Shown in pieces: positions 25,001 to 35,674 of a DNA stretch of 64,000 nt. This stretch comes from Mugil cephalus (lineage: Eukaryota > Chordata > Actinopteri > Mugiliformes > Mugilidae). Location: NCBI RefSeq assembly GCF_022458985.1, contig NC_061771.1:21773501-21837500 (forward strand), given 5' to 3'. The notes under the pieces are model-generated. The model saw only the letters and a program-made list of their open reading frames with translations. It was not told where the DNA came from and did not search any database. The stretch's first letter is position 1. Every line of letters starts with the position of its first letter. A program made the position numbers and the translations under genes.

Positions 25001-26657
25001 ATTGTGACAATACAATGTTCTGCTGGGAAATTTTTGAACCTGGCTTTGGTGTGGATGCTACTTAGACATGTAGCACCCACCTAGATCAGACCAGATACCC
25101 CCCACCCCATAGAAATGACACTCCTTGATGGCAGCAGGACGAAGCCTGACACCGACACACGCCCAAAAAACGTTTTCCGCAGCTTTATCTTAAACCTTAA
25201 GTCACATTAATAATCTTAATTAATAATATAAAACTGAAAGAGAAAACAGTTTAAGGTGGTTTACTCGGAGTCTCACCTGTACAAGCTGCAAGTACAAAGC
25301 CACTGAGTTTGGATCTTGAAACTGAATTCATCTTTGGTGCGTTTGTTCTCAGTGATGAACTCAAACAGTCGAGGGCCGACAGAGAAGAACTGGAGAAAGA
25401 GACGGAGCGACGGAAAGCTGAAGAGGCAAAACAACAGGAGAAAGAGAGACAGCAACATAAGTATGTTTTTAATTGAGGAATCTGATGTCTGTTTGGTCCA
25501 ACATGCCCGGACATGTGACTCCTCTGGCTGTCAAGTTAAATATTTTGAATAGGGTCGGATATGCTTACCACCTAATGTGTGTTTCTTAACATATTTCTAA
25601 AATTGAATTAGTTCTCTGATATTTGTTTAGCTCAAAACCAAAGATGGATTCAGAAATCCTCACCTAAATAACTGCCAACTGTTCGAGGACGTCCGCTGCG
25701 GCTGCCAGCTGCGTTTTGTTTGCTCCGTGTGAATGTCCTTCGCTTCCCAGACAGGAGTTGGAGAAGCTGTGGGAGAGGATTCGTGCTCTGGAGGAGGAAC
25801 GAAGCAAACCTACACAGGCTGAGCTCACGTCTGGTTCTCCCGCCACGGCCGAGAGTCACGAGGACGCTCGGAGCAGAGCAGGTCCGGGGGAGGGAGAGGA
25901 GAGACACACTGGATGTAAAGGGAAGGAGGCGGAAGAAGATGAGGACCCGGGTACGAACGCAGGGGAGAAAGAAAGAGAGAAAGCAGCGTCGGTCATTCAG
26001 ACTAACTGGAAGGAGCACAGAAATAGGGTAAATAAATGTTCTAGACGCGTGTGTGTGAGAAATATTGTTTATTAAATGTCCTGACGCTCCGTCATCTTTG
26101 TGCATTCTCTCTACAAAGGACATTGTGATGTTGCAGTCGGCGTTAAGAGGCCATCTACGCAGAGAGTCGCAGCTAAAGGACTTGCTGAAAGATGCTCACA
26201 ATAAGGTTTAATCCTTATTATTATACACATCCCAACTACACACTTTTATTTTAGGTGTCTGTTAGAATATGTTTACATGCTTAAATGTTAAAAACACATT
26301 ATGTTTTTCATATTGTTGATGTGTAGTTATAGATTAAATCAGATGATGTGTCCTAGACAGCAATAACACCAGAAAACAGAGTTGTAATTTACTTTGAAAA
26401 CCACTAGATGGCTCTAAAATGCATTTTTTTGTGAGTCCATTGTTGTCTTACCTCTGTGTTAGGACTGGGTGCTATGACCAAAAATGTCATGGTATATTTA
26501 AAAATTCTGACAGTATCATGGTATATATATTTTTTTTTCATGCATAATTATGTGTTCACAACATTTTCTACTGGTTGAGGGAGGAATTAATGCAGTAGAT
26601 TCACTAATGACCGACTATTTTACTGTGATGATGAGTAAATATTGTAGAATAATAATA

Positions 26658-26688
<31 letters not shown>

Positions 26689-27638
26689 GTGGGAATTGCA
26701 GCTCGGAGCTAAATAAAAAAAAATAATGAAATGTTATCAAGATGAAATGAAGAAACAGGGACAATTATAGTTTCATTTATTTTTACACATTTATTCATAT
26801 TGGAACATATTTAAACTCCTATGTCTGTAATGTCGATAGCAGCGCGACTTGCTACCGTAATAGTTGTAGTCTGCGCACAACATTTTTTTTTCTCATTCAT
26901 AAAAAGCTAGAATTGGGGACATTTTCGGAGACAGCTTTAGTCAGGGGACAGGTCATCCAAAAAAGGGACTGTCCCCAGAAAAAAACTGACACGGCAGCTT
27001 TTTTTGACGCAAGTCTTCTCGTTCTGCCGCTTCCTTTCTCTGACCTCTCCTTCTTCACCACACCACCTCACAGTGACACAGTCGCACCATGCATGTCTAG
27101 CAGCGCTACATTAAAAATGGTCCGGTCTAGCGGCGCATCGTTCCAATCACTGTGTAATCAAATACACCGGTATATTAAGAAAAGAAAATACGGGTATTCG
27201 GTATGAAGCGGTATAACATCCAGCCCTCCTCTGTGTGTCACATGTACAGTATGTGGTATCTATCTAATGCCTGTCATCGTACTCATCTCCTGGTTATCAG
27301 GCTGTGGAGTCACCCGACCGCAGCGATGCGACGTCCTCGGTCGGCGGAGAGCCGGATGCGGTTGCCTTGACGATGATCCAGTCGGCGTTCAGGGGACATC
27401 TGGCTCGCTGTAGTCTTGCAATAAAGAGGTGACTTACCTGTAAACGAGATTTGAAATAGAGGAACAGGAGAAGCCAGACTAAAGCACATTTTTCAGAATC
27501 ATGTGTGTGTGTTTGTGCATCAGCTCAGGGTTGTCTGTGCCTTCTCCAATGGAAAACAATCTGCCCGCGCTGGTACCAAGAAGAGCTCGACTAGCGCACG
27601 CACCCAGCAGAACAGGTGAGGCTCAGCTCTTTATCATG

Positions 27639-27681
<43 letters not shown>

Positions 27682-29223
27682 ACCGAGCAGAAACTGGCAG
27701 ATAAAATAATTCAGACTGGTCTTTGTAAAGTTAGCTAAGGTTTATAAATGATTCTTGCCACGGCTGTTTAGGGTTACAGAAATCCACACACACACATGTG
27801 ACAAATAAACTTAATGTGTTTTACACTGATCAGCCACAACATTACGACCACTGAATTGAGAACGCATTCAAAGAGCACAGTCTGATGTCAGCACAAGTAA
27901 GATGGGAGATTTTTCTTTTGCAGTGGAGCTTGATGTCAAATGATAATGTAAAAAGATGTGTGCACCGATCAGCCACAACATTAAAACCATTAACAGGAGA
28001 AGTGAATAACAACCTGTGACAATACAATGTTCTGGAAACCTTTGAACCTGGCGTTCATGTGGGTGGTATTTAGACATGTAAAACCCACCTAGACCAAACC
28101 AGACATCCCCACCCCATAGCAAAACATTTAGGAACATCTCAAAAAAACATGAAGAACAGCACAAGGTGTTGACCTGGCCTCCAGATTCACTAGATCCTAA
28201 ACGTATCAGGTTTCTGTGGGATGATCCACAGAGGCCGCTCCCCTCCACCCATAGGACCCTAAGGCCCCCACTAACAACATTATGTTGCCAGACATCAGAG
28301 GACACCTTCAGAAGACCCGTGTTCATTATCTGATGAGGTTTTGGAGGCACAAGGGAAACCTACACAACATTAGGACGGATCTAAATCCACGGTTACCGTC
28401 TCCTCCAGCGTCCTGTCTAAAGCAGGCGAGGACAGTCGTGTACGAAGCGGCTGAAGTTAAAAGCAGCCTTTCCTTAAACTCCCACCTGAACAACATGACC
28501 TTGTGAGGTTTCCCCGTCTTCCCCGTCACCGTTCCTCTGAGTTTGGAGTGGGCCGACAGCGTATGGGTTTCACAGAGCAGAACGGCGACGTCAGCGCTTT
28601 TCTCCCTTCGAGCCTCACGAGAGTGTAGCAGAGCGTTTGATGAGCGTAGCAGGCTTCACCCAGAGCGTTTGGACTGCGCTATTTTAGTTTTGTAGAATAT
28701 GCTGAGCCTTAAGTATTTTTGAAAGAAGATGTGCAGTCGTTTTTTTAAGTGGTTTGGTTATATGTTACACTGTATAACTTGTGTGTGGCACTTGAATGTG
28801 TAAAAAGGTGCAATATCTGCATCATCTGTTTGAGTTTCAAAACAGTCTTTCAATAACTGCTGCTTTCTCGTCCAGGTGCAGCCTCCCTCAGTAATGATGG
28901 AGAGAAGAAGGGCACACAGGAGGACCTCTCCTCTCCTCCCTCTAGCACTTACGCCTCCAGGATTTCAAAAGGTTAGAGAATAAAATCACGTTTTTACATG
29001 TTTCAGTGTGTGGTCATTTTTGGTTTCCTTGATGAGGCTGAACTAGATTAAGTGCAGTTACCGTAGCAGAGTTAGTGAACGCTTCATGTCTCCTGCAGCC
29101 CAGACGGAGCTCCATCGCACCGCGGAGTCCGGTGGAGCCGCTGCAGTCGACTCAGACGATTCCGACGACATCATCGTGTCTCCGTCACGTCCTCTGAGGA
29201 GCAGAGAAGTCCTCATCTTGTAG
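17395..29223 (+). CDS. iqce: IQ motif containing E (IQCE), copy 2, full exon set of 21
   Basis: IQCE with EFCAB7 holds the EVC-EVC2 complex at the base of the primary cilium and supports Hedgehog signalling. Coding exons: 17395-17466, 18715-18756, 18873-18918, 19036-19187, 20425-20526, 20651-20721, 21216-21329, 21410-21460, 21545-21615, 21708-21780, 22430-22470, 23156-23307, 24531-24586, 24682-24923, 25353-25460, 25751-26027, 26119-26205, 27301-27428, 27524-27615, 28876-28971, 29099-29223. With copy 1's version of exon 4 the frame closes at 732 residues (human 695). Landmarks: SPYL (about 55), DKEDMHDEII, KLRRLEEDNA, EELLDP, NGLKQRILKLEQQC, EWSKQRLLRR, long coiled coils (about 165-330 and 350-500), three IQ-type motifs (IQTNWKEHRNR 547-557, LQSALRGHLRR 562-572, IQSAFRGHLAR 612-622) and the acidic tail DSDDSDDIIVSPS, all as in human IQCE. 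Exon 4 here lacks one G after the acceptor (CAG|GTCTCC), causing an early stop. Exon 4 is otherwise 153 bases, so skipping it restores the frame. The start could be Met1 or Met8. Confidence 0.92.
20759..21058 (+). repeat. Degenerate Tc1-like repeat in iqce intron 6, copy 2
   Basis: This is the counterpart of 10380-10665. Its tail keeps more CCAGA repeats and the CACCCCATAGGAATGACACT phrase that copy 1 has largely lost. Confidence 0.75.
22560..22992. repeat. Non-autonomous repeat with CGATATATCGGCC ends, iqce intron 11, copy 2
   Basis: This is the counterpart of 12180-12610, nearly identical. Confidence 0.5.
24953..25155 (+). repeat. Degenerate Tc1-like repeat in iqce intron 14, copy 2
   Basis: This is the counterpart of 14611-14815, with small homopolymer-length differences. 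Confidence 0.75.
26460..27228. mobile_element. hAT-like non-autonomous element (769 bp) with 8-bp target duplication
   Basis: The ends are imperfect inverted repeats: TAGGACTGGGTG on the left, and CATCCAGCCCTC on the right (reverse complement GAGGGCTGGATG). CTCTGTGT stands directly on both sides (26452-26459 and 27229-27236), the 8-bp duplication typical of hAT transposition. The interior holds (AAT)n at 26648-26688 and no transposase frame. It sits in iqce intron 17, outside the duplicated region. A 3' remnant of the same family lies at 39355-39805. Confidence 0.75.
27638..27682 (+). repeat. (CAA)n microsatellite in iqce intron 19
   Basis: About fourteen perfect CAA/ACA triplets lie shortly after the exon 19 donor. 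The open frame across it, which reads as poly-Thr, is not a gene. Confidence 0.9.
27824..28378 (+). mobile_element. Tc1/mariner-like remnant, internally deleted, with two 5' ends
   Basis: It starts after TA with CACTGATCAGCCACAACATT. A second head, GCACCGATCAGCCACAACAT, follows about 140 bp later. Then come tail-side pieces: AATGTTCTGG, GGTGTTGACCTGGCCTCCAG, GACATCAGAGGACACCTTC and CCTACACAACATTAGGA. The transposase centre is gone, and stops break what remains. It lies in iqce intron 19. Confidence 0.75.
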
Positions 29224-29241
29224 ACTTTCTGGATTATGTTT

Positions 29242-29276
<35 letters not shown>

Positions 29277-29358
29277 ATCTTGTTTGTCTGAGGCTCGAGC
29301 ATAATATACGTACCGGATCAATTATGTTTGAGTTCTCACTGAACCTGCAAGTAAAAAA

Positions 29359-29364
29359 AATAAA
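29359..29364 (+). terminator. Probable iqce poly(A) signal AATAAA
   Basis: This is the first AATAAA after the iqce stop codon, 136 bases downstream. A (TG)n run (29249-29276) lies in the short 3' UTR. Later AATAAA copies (about 29914 and 30091) could serve as alternatives. Confidence 0.55.
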
Positions 29365-30950
29365 TGGGCTCTCGCGACACTATTCAGGATATATATGAGC
29401 ACACCTCAACCTCAATATGATGTAAAGCTGAACTGTTTCATGGACGTGAGTGGCACATAAACACTGATTCGACTGACAGTGATTTCACTTTTGAATGAAA
29501 TGATGCCTCAGTGTCGACGTAAGGGGTGAGTGAGGTTCATTCTTTGTGGGTGAGGAAACACTTGTGATCATAAAACGTTACTCCTGAGACGAACGGCCCC
29601 GCTTCATCGATCTGATTTGTTCTCTGTGGCTGTCTTCTTTGCCAAAGTGCCTGCTGCACGGGGATTCAAATTAAAAGTACGCTATGAAAAGCAACCTGTT
29701 CTGTTGAGCCCAAAGCGGCACCGCGTTGATCCTCGACACTGTAAATTCCTCCGCGTCTCACGGGCTGAAATAACTTAACGGATCACATTTAGGAAAACGT
29801 CTCGATTCATAAACACGCGGATGTGCCGTGAACGCTTAATAAACCGTGGCTGAATTCTGAGGTGTGATTGAGAGACGATTGTCAACTGATGCACTATTGA
29901 GCCAAACTGTGAATAAATTATAGATCAGTCTGCTGCAAAAGCTGAACGGGCAGCGCAGCGGAGGATGCACAGGGACTATGTCTAATGCCAATAACACGTC
30001 TGTTTGGAGTAGATGAGTGACCTGTCAACAGAAACAATGGACGGCTGCAGCTTTCTCTACATTATGTGTGTAACTTAATTTTCATTTCAATAAAATGCTG
30101 TTTTTGTAATAAAACCTCTAATTTCTTAACTATTATCATGAATTAAGAGCTGTACTACACTTAATTGTTGATTTCTGTGCTGCTCCATACTTAGTCTCTC
30201 CTACATTTGCACTTTTTACTCTTCTTTGAGATTACAGCATATAATAGAAATACACAAAATACATAGAAATACACATAATACATAGAAATACACTATGTTT
30301 TGAGATAAATCAATTGTTCCCAATTAAATAAACTTTAATCGCTAAAGAAATACTGAAAAAATACCATTATCATAGATTAGAACTACTTTCTTAAATGATG
30401 ATATCACATAATCAGGCATAACATTATGACCACCTTCCTAATGTTGTTTAGGTCTCCCTTGTGACTCCAAAACAGTTGTGACTCATCAGAGAATGATATG
30501 GGCCTTCTGAGGGTGTCCTGTGGATGTTGTTAGTGGGGGTCCTATGGGTTGAGGGGACAGATGTGTAATGTGTATGCTGACTGATACATGTGCACGAAGT
30601 AGAGCGTATATTGCACCAGTCTCAAGGATAGACCTGATTGCACAATGAGGTTTTCCAGTAGAGTCGTAAGCATTTCGCTTGCTTTGGATTGCAAGAAAAA
30701 TACGCTAACTTTATACCCAATAAAGACTTATGTTTATATCTTTTTTTTTATTTGAATGAGTGGACTCTAAGTTAATTTTACATCTACAGTGTAGTTCACG
30801 GACCATAAACTCGATTGATGGTGACCTAATGTAACTTGTACTTCCACGATTTGACCGCCAGGGGGAGCCCTTCTGCGCATTTTCTGCCACAGACACACAC
30901 GCAGACACACACACAAACACACACATCACCAGGAGCCGAAGCTGCCGCAA
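29365..30950. other. Intergenic region between iqce and ttyh3; no gene seen
   Basis: The DNA is AT-rich, with short tandem copies of ATACATAGAAATACACA near 30250-30295 and a reverse-oriented Tc1-like fragment at 30415-30562. No open frame has recognisable homology. Confidence 0.6.
30415..30562 (-). repeat. Tc1-like fragment, reverse orientation
   Basis: GGCATAACATTATGACCACC, then CTAATGTTGTTTAGGTCTCCC and ACTCATCAGAGAATGATATG, form the reverse complement of the tail of the element at 27824-28378. Only the 3' terminal portion is present. Confidence 0.65.
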
Positions 30951-31720
30951 AGCCCCGTCCTCCAGGGGCTTTTAAAGCACAGTGTTCACTTCACGCTCCA
31001 ACAATATCACGCAGCCGCAGCGCTGAATGCACTGAACCGACTTGACCACCGTGGGAACGACGACCGCAAACCGGAACGACGACTGCACCGTCAAACCAAA
31101 CAAAAAAAAAAAAAAAGAAAAAAGAAAAAGAAAAGGGGGGTTCGAGTCAAAGAGTTTTTAACCCCTAATCCGCCGCATCGTATCGTATCGTATCGCTGCT
31201 GTTTCTGCTGCTGCTTGGGGGGGAAGGTAGCCCTGAGAAAACGGGGACGGCGCCTCGGTGCAATGTGAGCGAGCGACCGGGGGTCGGTGACCGTCATTCC
31301 TCCCTTATCTCTCCATGCGTTTGGGGCTGGAGCGCAGACTCTCTGGTCGCAGCTCGCTCGGTCCGGCCGCGTTGATGCAGCAGCGCACGGCTGTGCTGCT
31401 CAAATCCTCCGCCGGGTCTGGGATAAAGACAATAGGTGAAACTATACGCGGACTCCCGAGACAAGACTGCACCCAGCGACAGTCTGCACCCGCCGGGGCT
31501 CCACTAGGTAGGTTTTTAACCACCACACGGACATTTTTTTTTATTATTATTATTTCTTCTTTAATCCACGGACACGCAGTTCCGCGACAAATCTTTTTTT
31601 TTTTTTTTTTTTTTTTTTCTTTCTCCTCCTGGTTGCCTTGGCGACTCCGTGGGACTGCGGTAGTTTTTCCACGGACAAAGCAGGATAAACGGGAGCTAAT
31701 CCCGGTCTGCTCCGCGTTTT
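30950..31720 (+). promoter_or_regulatory. CpG-rich probable ttyh3 promoter with candidate non-coding exon
   Basis: CG dinucleotides are much denser here than in the flanks, and GC-rich text runs through 31230-31510. A plausible donor (CCACTAG|GTAGGT) ends a candidate leader exon at 31507. The ATG exon of ttyh3 is preceded by an acceptor (TTCTTCACAG, exon edge 32835), so an untranslated first exon upstream is expected. The transcription start is not fixed. A poly(T) tract follows at 31594-31618. Confidence 0.5.
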
Positions 31721-32900
31721 AGTGACCGCTACAGTAAATAAAGAATAATGTGACCTACATGTGAATTAACCACAGTGGAAAGAGGTCGACGTCGTGGGTT
31801 TTTATTTATTTATTTATTTTTTTGATGTTATCGGCCATTTCACCCCCCTACCTCGTCCACGACACGTTTATCTCGTGTTTTTGCACCCGGTTATTTTTTT
31901 GTGTGTTTATTTTTTTGTTGTTTTTTTGCGGTTTGGGCGTAAAGTGGGTGATGCGTGGTAGCAGCTGTCAACCAGGCCCATAATTCATGTACAGTATGAC
32001 CGCATGATGTTGGCCCACATTTGAATTTCAACATCATTATTACTTGATTATTATTATTTTTTTATTATTATTTTTAGAACACACAGTCCTTTAAATCAGA
32101 TTTAATGTAATGGTTGATTTGTTGATAAATATTGTATTACATGTGTGACATCACCTCATAGCGCTTGTTTATGATCATGTCTATCTGGCTCTCGCTGACA
32201 TTAAGTTATGTGCCACACTGCAGTGTTTTTGCCATTTTTTTTTTTTAACCACACACCCAGCAGTGTGCATGATGTGCCAGGAAGGGATGCCCCATTATCT
32301 CACCGCCTAGATGCTTTTCTGCTGCTGCAAACTGATGAAATGATCATGTAAATACGTGTGGGAGATAGCTGGTTGTGTAATTGTGTTTGTAGTGGATGAA
32401 CAGAGAGTGCCACCGCTTTTATCCGTTTAACCAGGAACCAGGAACATCCCCATAGAGCTTGAGGACCTCTTCCTTTCAGGGGAGTCCTGGCCAAGATGGG
32501 CATCAGCACAATACAAAAACGACACAGTTAAAAAACACAAATCAAGGAAAAAGATCAAATTTACCAGCCGATTCAGCCTCAATTAATCTCGGTTTGGATT
32601 TAAAAGCACATAGCAACTTAGTTTCCAATTCCACTGCAAGACACTCCATGCAAATGATGCAAAGTACTCTGTGCAATTAAGGCAATAGCCCAAGTATTGC
32701 TTTATATATAAAAGTATAACAATGACTGATCCTTATGGTGGCCAGAGCATCACATCAGTGTGTTTGAAATGACAATGAAAGTTGCTGCTCTGCTCTGCAA
32801 AGCGTTGATGGGGGTTTCTTGAATTTCTTCACAGTGTCCGTGTAAGGGAATCTGCTCAGAGAGTGAAGTTAACAGCAGCCGACAGGCGTCTGCAGCCAGG

Positions 32901-35285
32901 ATGGCGGCCGTGGTGAACTATTCTCCACCGTGGTGGGTGAATCTGCTCCACCGGTTGCCTCATTTCAACATCGAGTTTCAGCCGGTGAGCAGTGACTTCA
33001 GGCCCGAGGACTCCGAGTACCAGAAGGTAAGACAAGTGTGTGTGTGTGTTAGTGTGTGGGGTGGGATAATTACCTCCCACTCAGGATTCATCATCCCCTT
33101 CGTGATGCAGCATTTACCTTATCATCCCACCTCCTCCTGCCACCTGCCTACACTGTAATTTCACAGCAGAGTGGCCAAGTGGTGACTGAGGCTGTCCTGC
33201 AACCACAGAGCTGTGGGTTCCCTCGCTGCATCGACCAGTGCTGTGTGTGTGTGTGTGTGTGTTTGTGTGGGAGAGAGAAACGTCCTTGAATCCAGCTAGT
33301 GGGCCTACCCTGTCATGGATAAATAATACGTGCAGAGGGCAGCTGTTGGCTAATCAAATAGTCAGGTTGGTTTCCAAGTCGAGGGTCAGAGCTCCGGAGG
33401 GTTGTCATGAAAACCAGTCGAGAGCTGAAAAACACGTCTTGTGAAACAAATTATGCTTCTTCAATGTTTTTCCCTTGGAACATTGGAGAGACTAAGCTTT
33501 TCAGGAAATGTTAAAATGAAGGAAGCAACACTATTTTTGTGAACTGCTCCTACATTAGACATAAGTTTAAGTATCCCATGTACCTTGTCACAGTAGCGCA
33601 GAATTAGGTACGAAAAATATACAATAAAACAATAAGAGACAGTATCAGATTTGAAAGAATGTGCAAAACATACAAGAATACACAGCACTCTGACAGTCAG
33701 TATATACAGTGTGGGCAGGGAGTTAAAGAAATGCTAAAAAATGTGTAATATATAATTACTAGGATGGTGAACGTGGACATTGAGGTAATTGGTGCAAAAA
33801 AAGCAGATTATTGTGCAAAAGAATCTGTACAAAGGACGAAACAGGTCACAAAGACAGTCAGATGCAGACATACGCAGTGTGTGATGTAATTTGCCCACAA
33901 TCCTTGTGCGTTAATTGACGCAAAGTCTCACTTCGTAGCTGACATGCACCTCTCCAAAAATGTAACAACGTGCTGCGGCGATGCAGAGCTGTGATCGGTG
34001 CACTTGGTAGTAGCGTGTTCCTGCTTTAGTATTTCTGGCTGTTTGTCCATCTCTGCGATTTTTTTCGAATTGATTGTTTTGGATCAGTAAAGAATCTGTA
34101 AGGTTAACTGAGGAGGTCTGGAGATACAGGTAGGATTCGTGTTTGGCAAAAAGTTTCGGTCACCTTTGTTGAAAGTGAAGCAGGAAGTAGAAACAAAAAG
34201 AAAAGACAGCGCCAACTAGTGTTTGGGTGGTGTTTTTACAGAGTGAGTCAGACTGACGAGAATCATAATAAATGTCAATTTATTATTATTATGCCAACGC
34301 AGTGCTATAAATTGGGCTTTAGTGAGTGGGCACTGGCTGCTTGGGTCTACAAATATCATTAGAAGTGTGGGAGCCTCTGAGTCAGTGGACGGGGATTAAT
34401 CACCCACAACTTTGATAATCTATACATGTGTAAGTGTGCAATTTTCAAGTCAAAATGAATTAAATTTATTACCTATAGGCCAAGTTAAATAAAATATTAC
34501 ATGACTTGACGAGGTTAAATGTGTAAAACTGATGGCGGGTGTTTGATTCAACAGTGACAGAGTCGACTGCCTTAGAAAGCAGCCCTGTTTAAAAAAAAAA
34601 GAAAAAAAAAAGAGTGGCTTTGGCCCAGTTTTTCTGCATTTCATTAGCTTCCTCAAACAAGGTGACTTCCAGGTCTCTGCAGCAGAGAACGCAGAGAAAG
34701 CGAGACACATCGCTCAGAGTCTCACATTTCACTGCGTTGAGGGGCGCCGCTGTCACCCCTCAGCCACGGATAGAGGAGGGAGGGCGTGCAAGTTCAAGAG
34801 CCGAGCGTGGGAAGGCACCCACGGCCATTAACAAGGGAGGGAGATGAGAACTGGAGAGAGGAGGAGGAGGAGGAAGAGGAGGAGGAGGAGTGAGAAGGAT
34901 AATAAGGGACTGATTGGAGGCGAGAGGAGAGAGGGCGAGAGAGGCTTGATGAGCCATGGGAGGTGCTTCCAAATTGTCAAATAGCCACTTCCTGCGAGCT
35001 ATTCAGCGTTTAACCAAGGCCCTTTGTGCATGTGTGTGCCAATGTGTGTGCCCACTGGAATTTTAAGGACCCCCCTTTTAAGACTAATTACATCCTGACA
35101 TATTTTAGGGGACGGGCCTTGTTTCTATGTCACTGAGCATTCTGCAGTGGGATCCTATGTTCGTTGGTACGTTACACACGTATGTGCTGTAGGTATATGT
35201 GTCACGTACAGTGCGCTGGCTTTCTGTGTCAGTGCGTATTTAGCACTTAGTGTTGTTTGTTGAGGTGAGGTCACAAATGTCCCCG

Positions 35286-35321
<36 letters not shown>

Positions 35322-35634
35322 GTTGTGTGTGTATGTGTGAGTGAATATAGGGGTTCTATTCAGGGTGAAATTGTTAATTCTGGCTAGACGGGGGGGAGGG
35401 AGGAGGCAGGGGTAGAGGGTGAGAAAAACAAGAAGAAGAAGAAGAAGAAGAAGAAGGTTGAATTGGACAGGGGGAGGGACGGGCTAAAGATGGAGGGAGG
35501 GGGGGAGTGGGAGAGAGTCTGCAGAGAAAGAATGCTCTCTTTCTTTCTTCCACTCTTTCACTGAAGACCGTCTTTAGATTGGCTCACTATATCTGTCTCA
35601 GAGGCTTTCATGCATCCACTCATCCAGCTGAGAA

Positions 35635-35674
<40 letters not shown>

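Larger units (their letters stand above)
15896..26233 (+). repeat. Tandem duplication unit 2 (10,338 bp, 5' part of iqce)
   Basis: This is the second direct copy of 5530-15895, 28 bp shorter overall. Its right edge is where ...CATCCCAACT continues into unique DNA (ACACACTTTT) instead of returning to GTGAGATC as copy 1 does. The four bases AACT are shared by the left edge, the internal junction and the right edge. Confidence 0.95.

Noticed and set aside
33165-33270. Functional tRNA gene
   Set aside because: A- and B-box-like text is present, but I could not form a convincing acceptor stem or cloverleaf. A SINE head is more likely.
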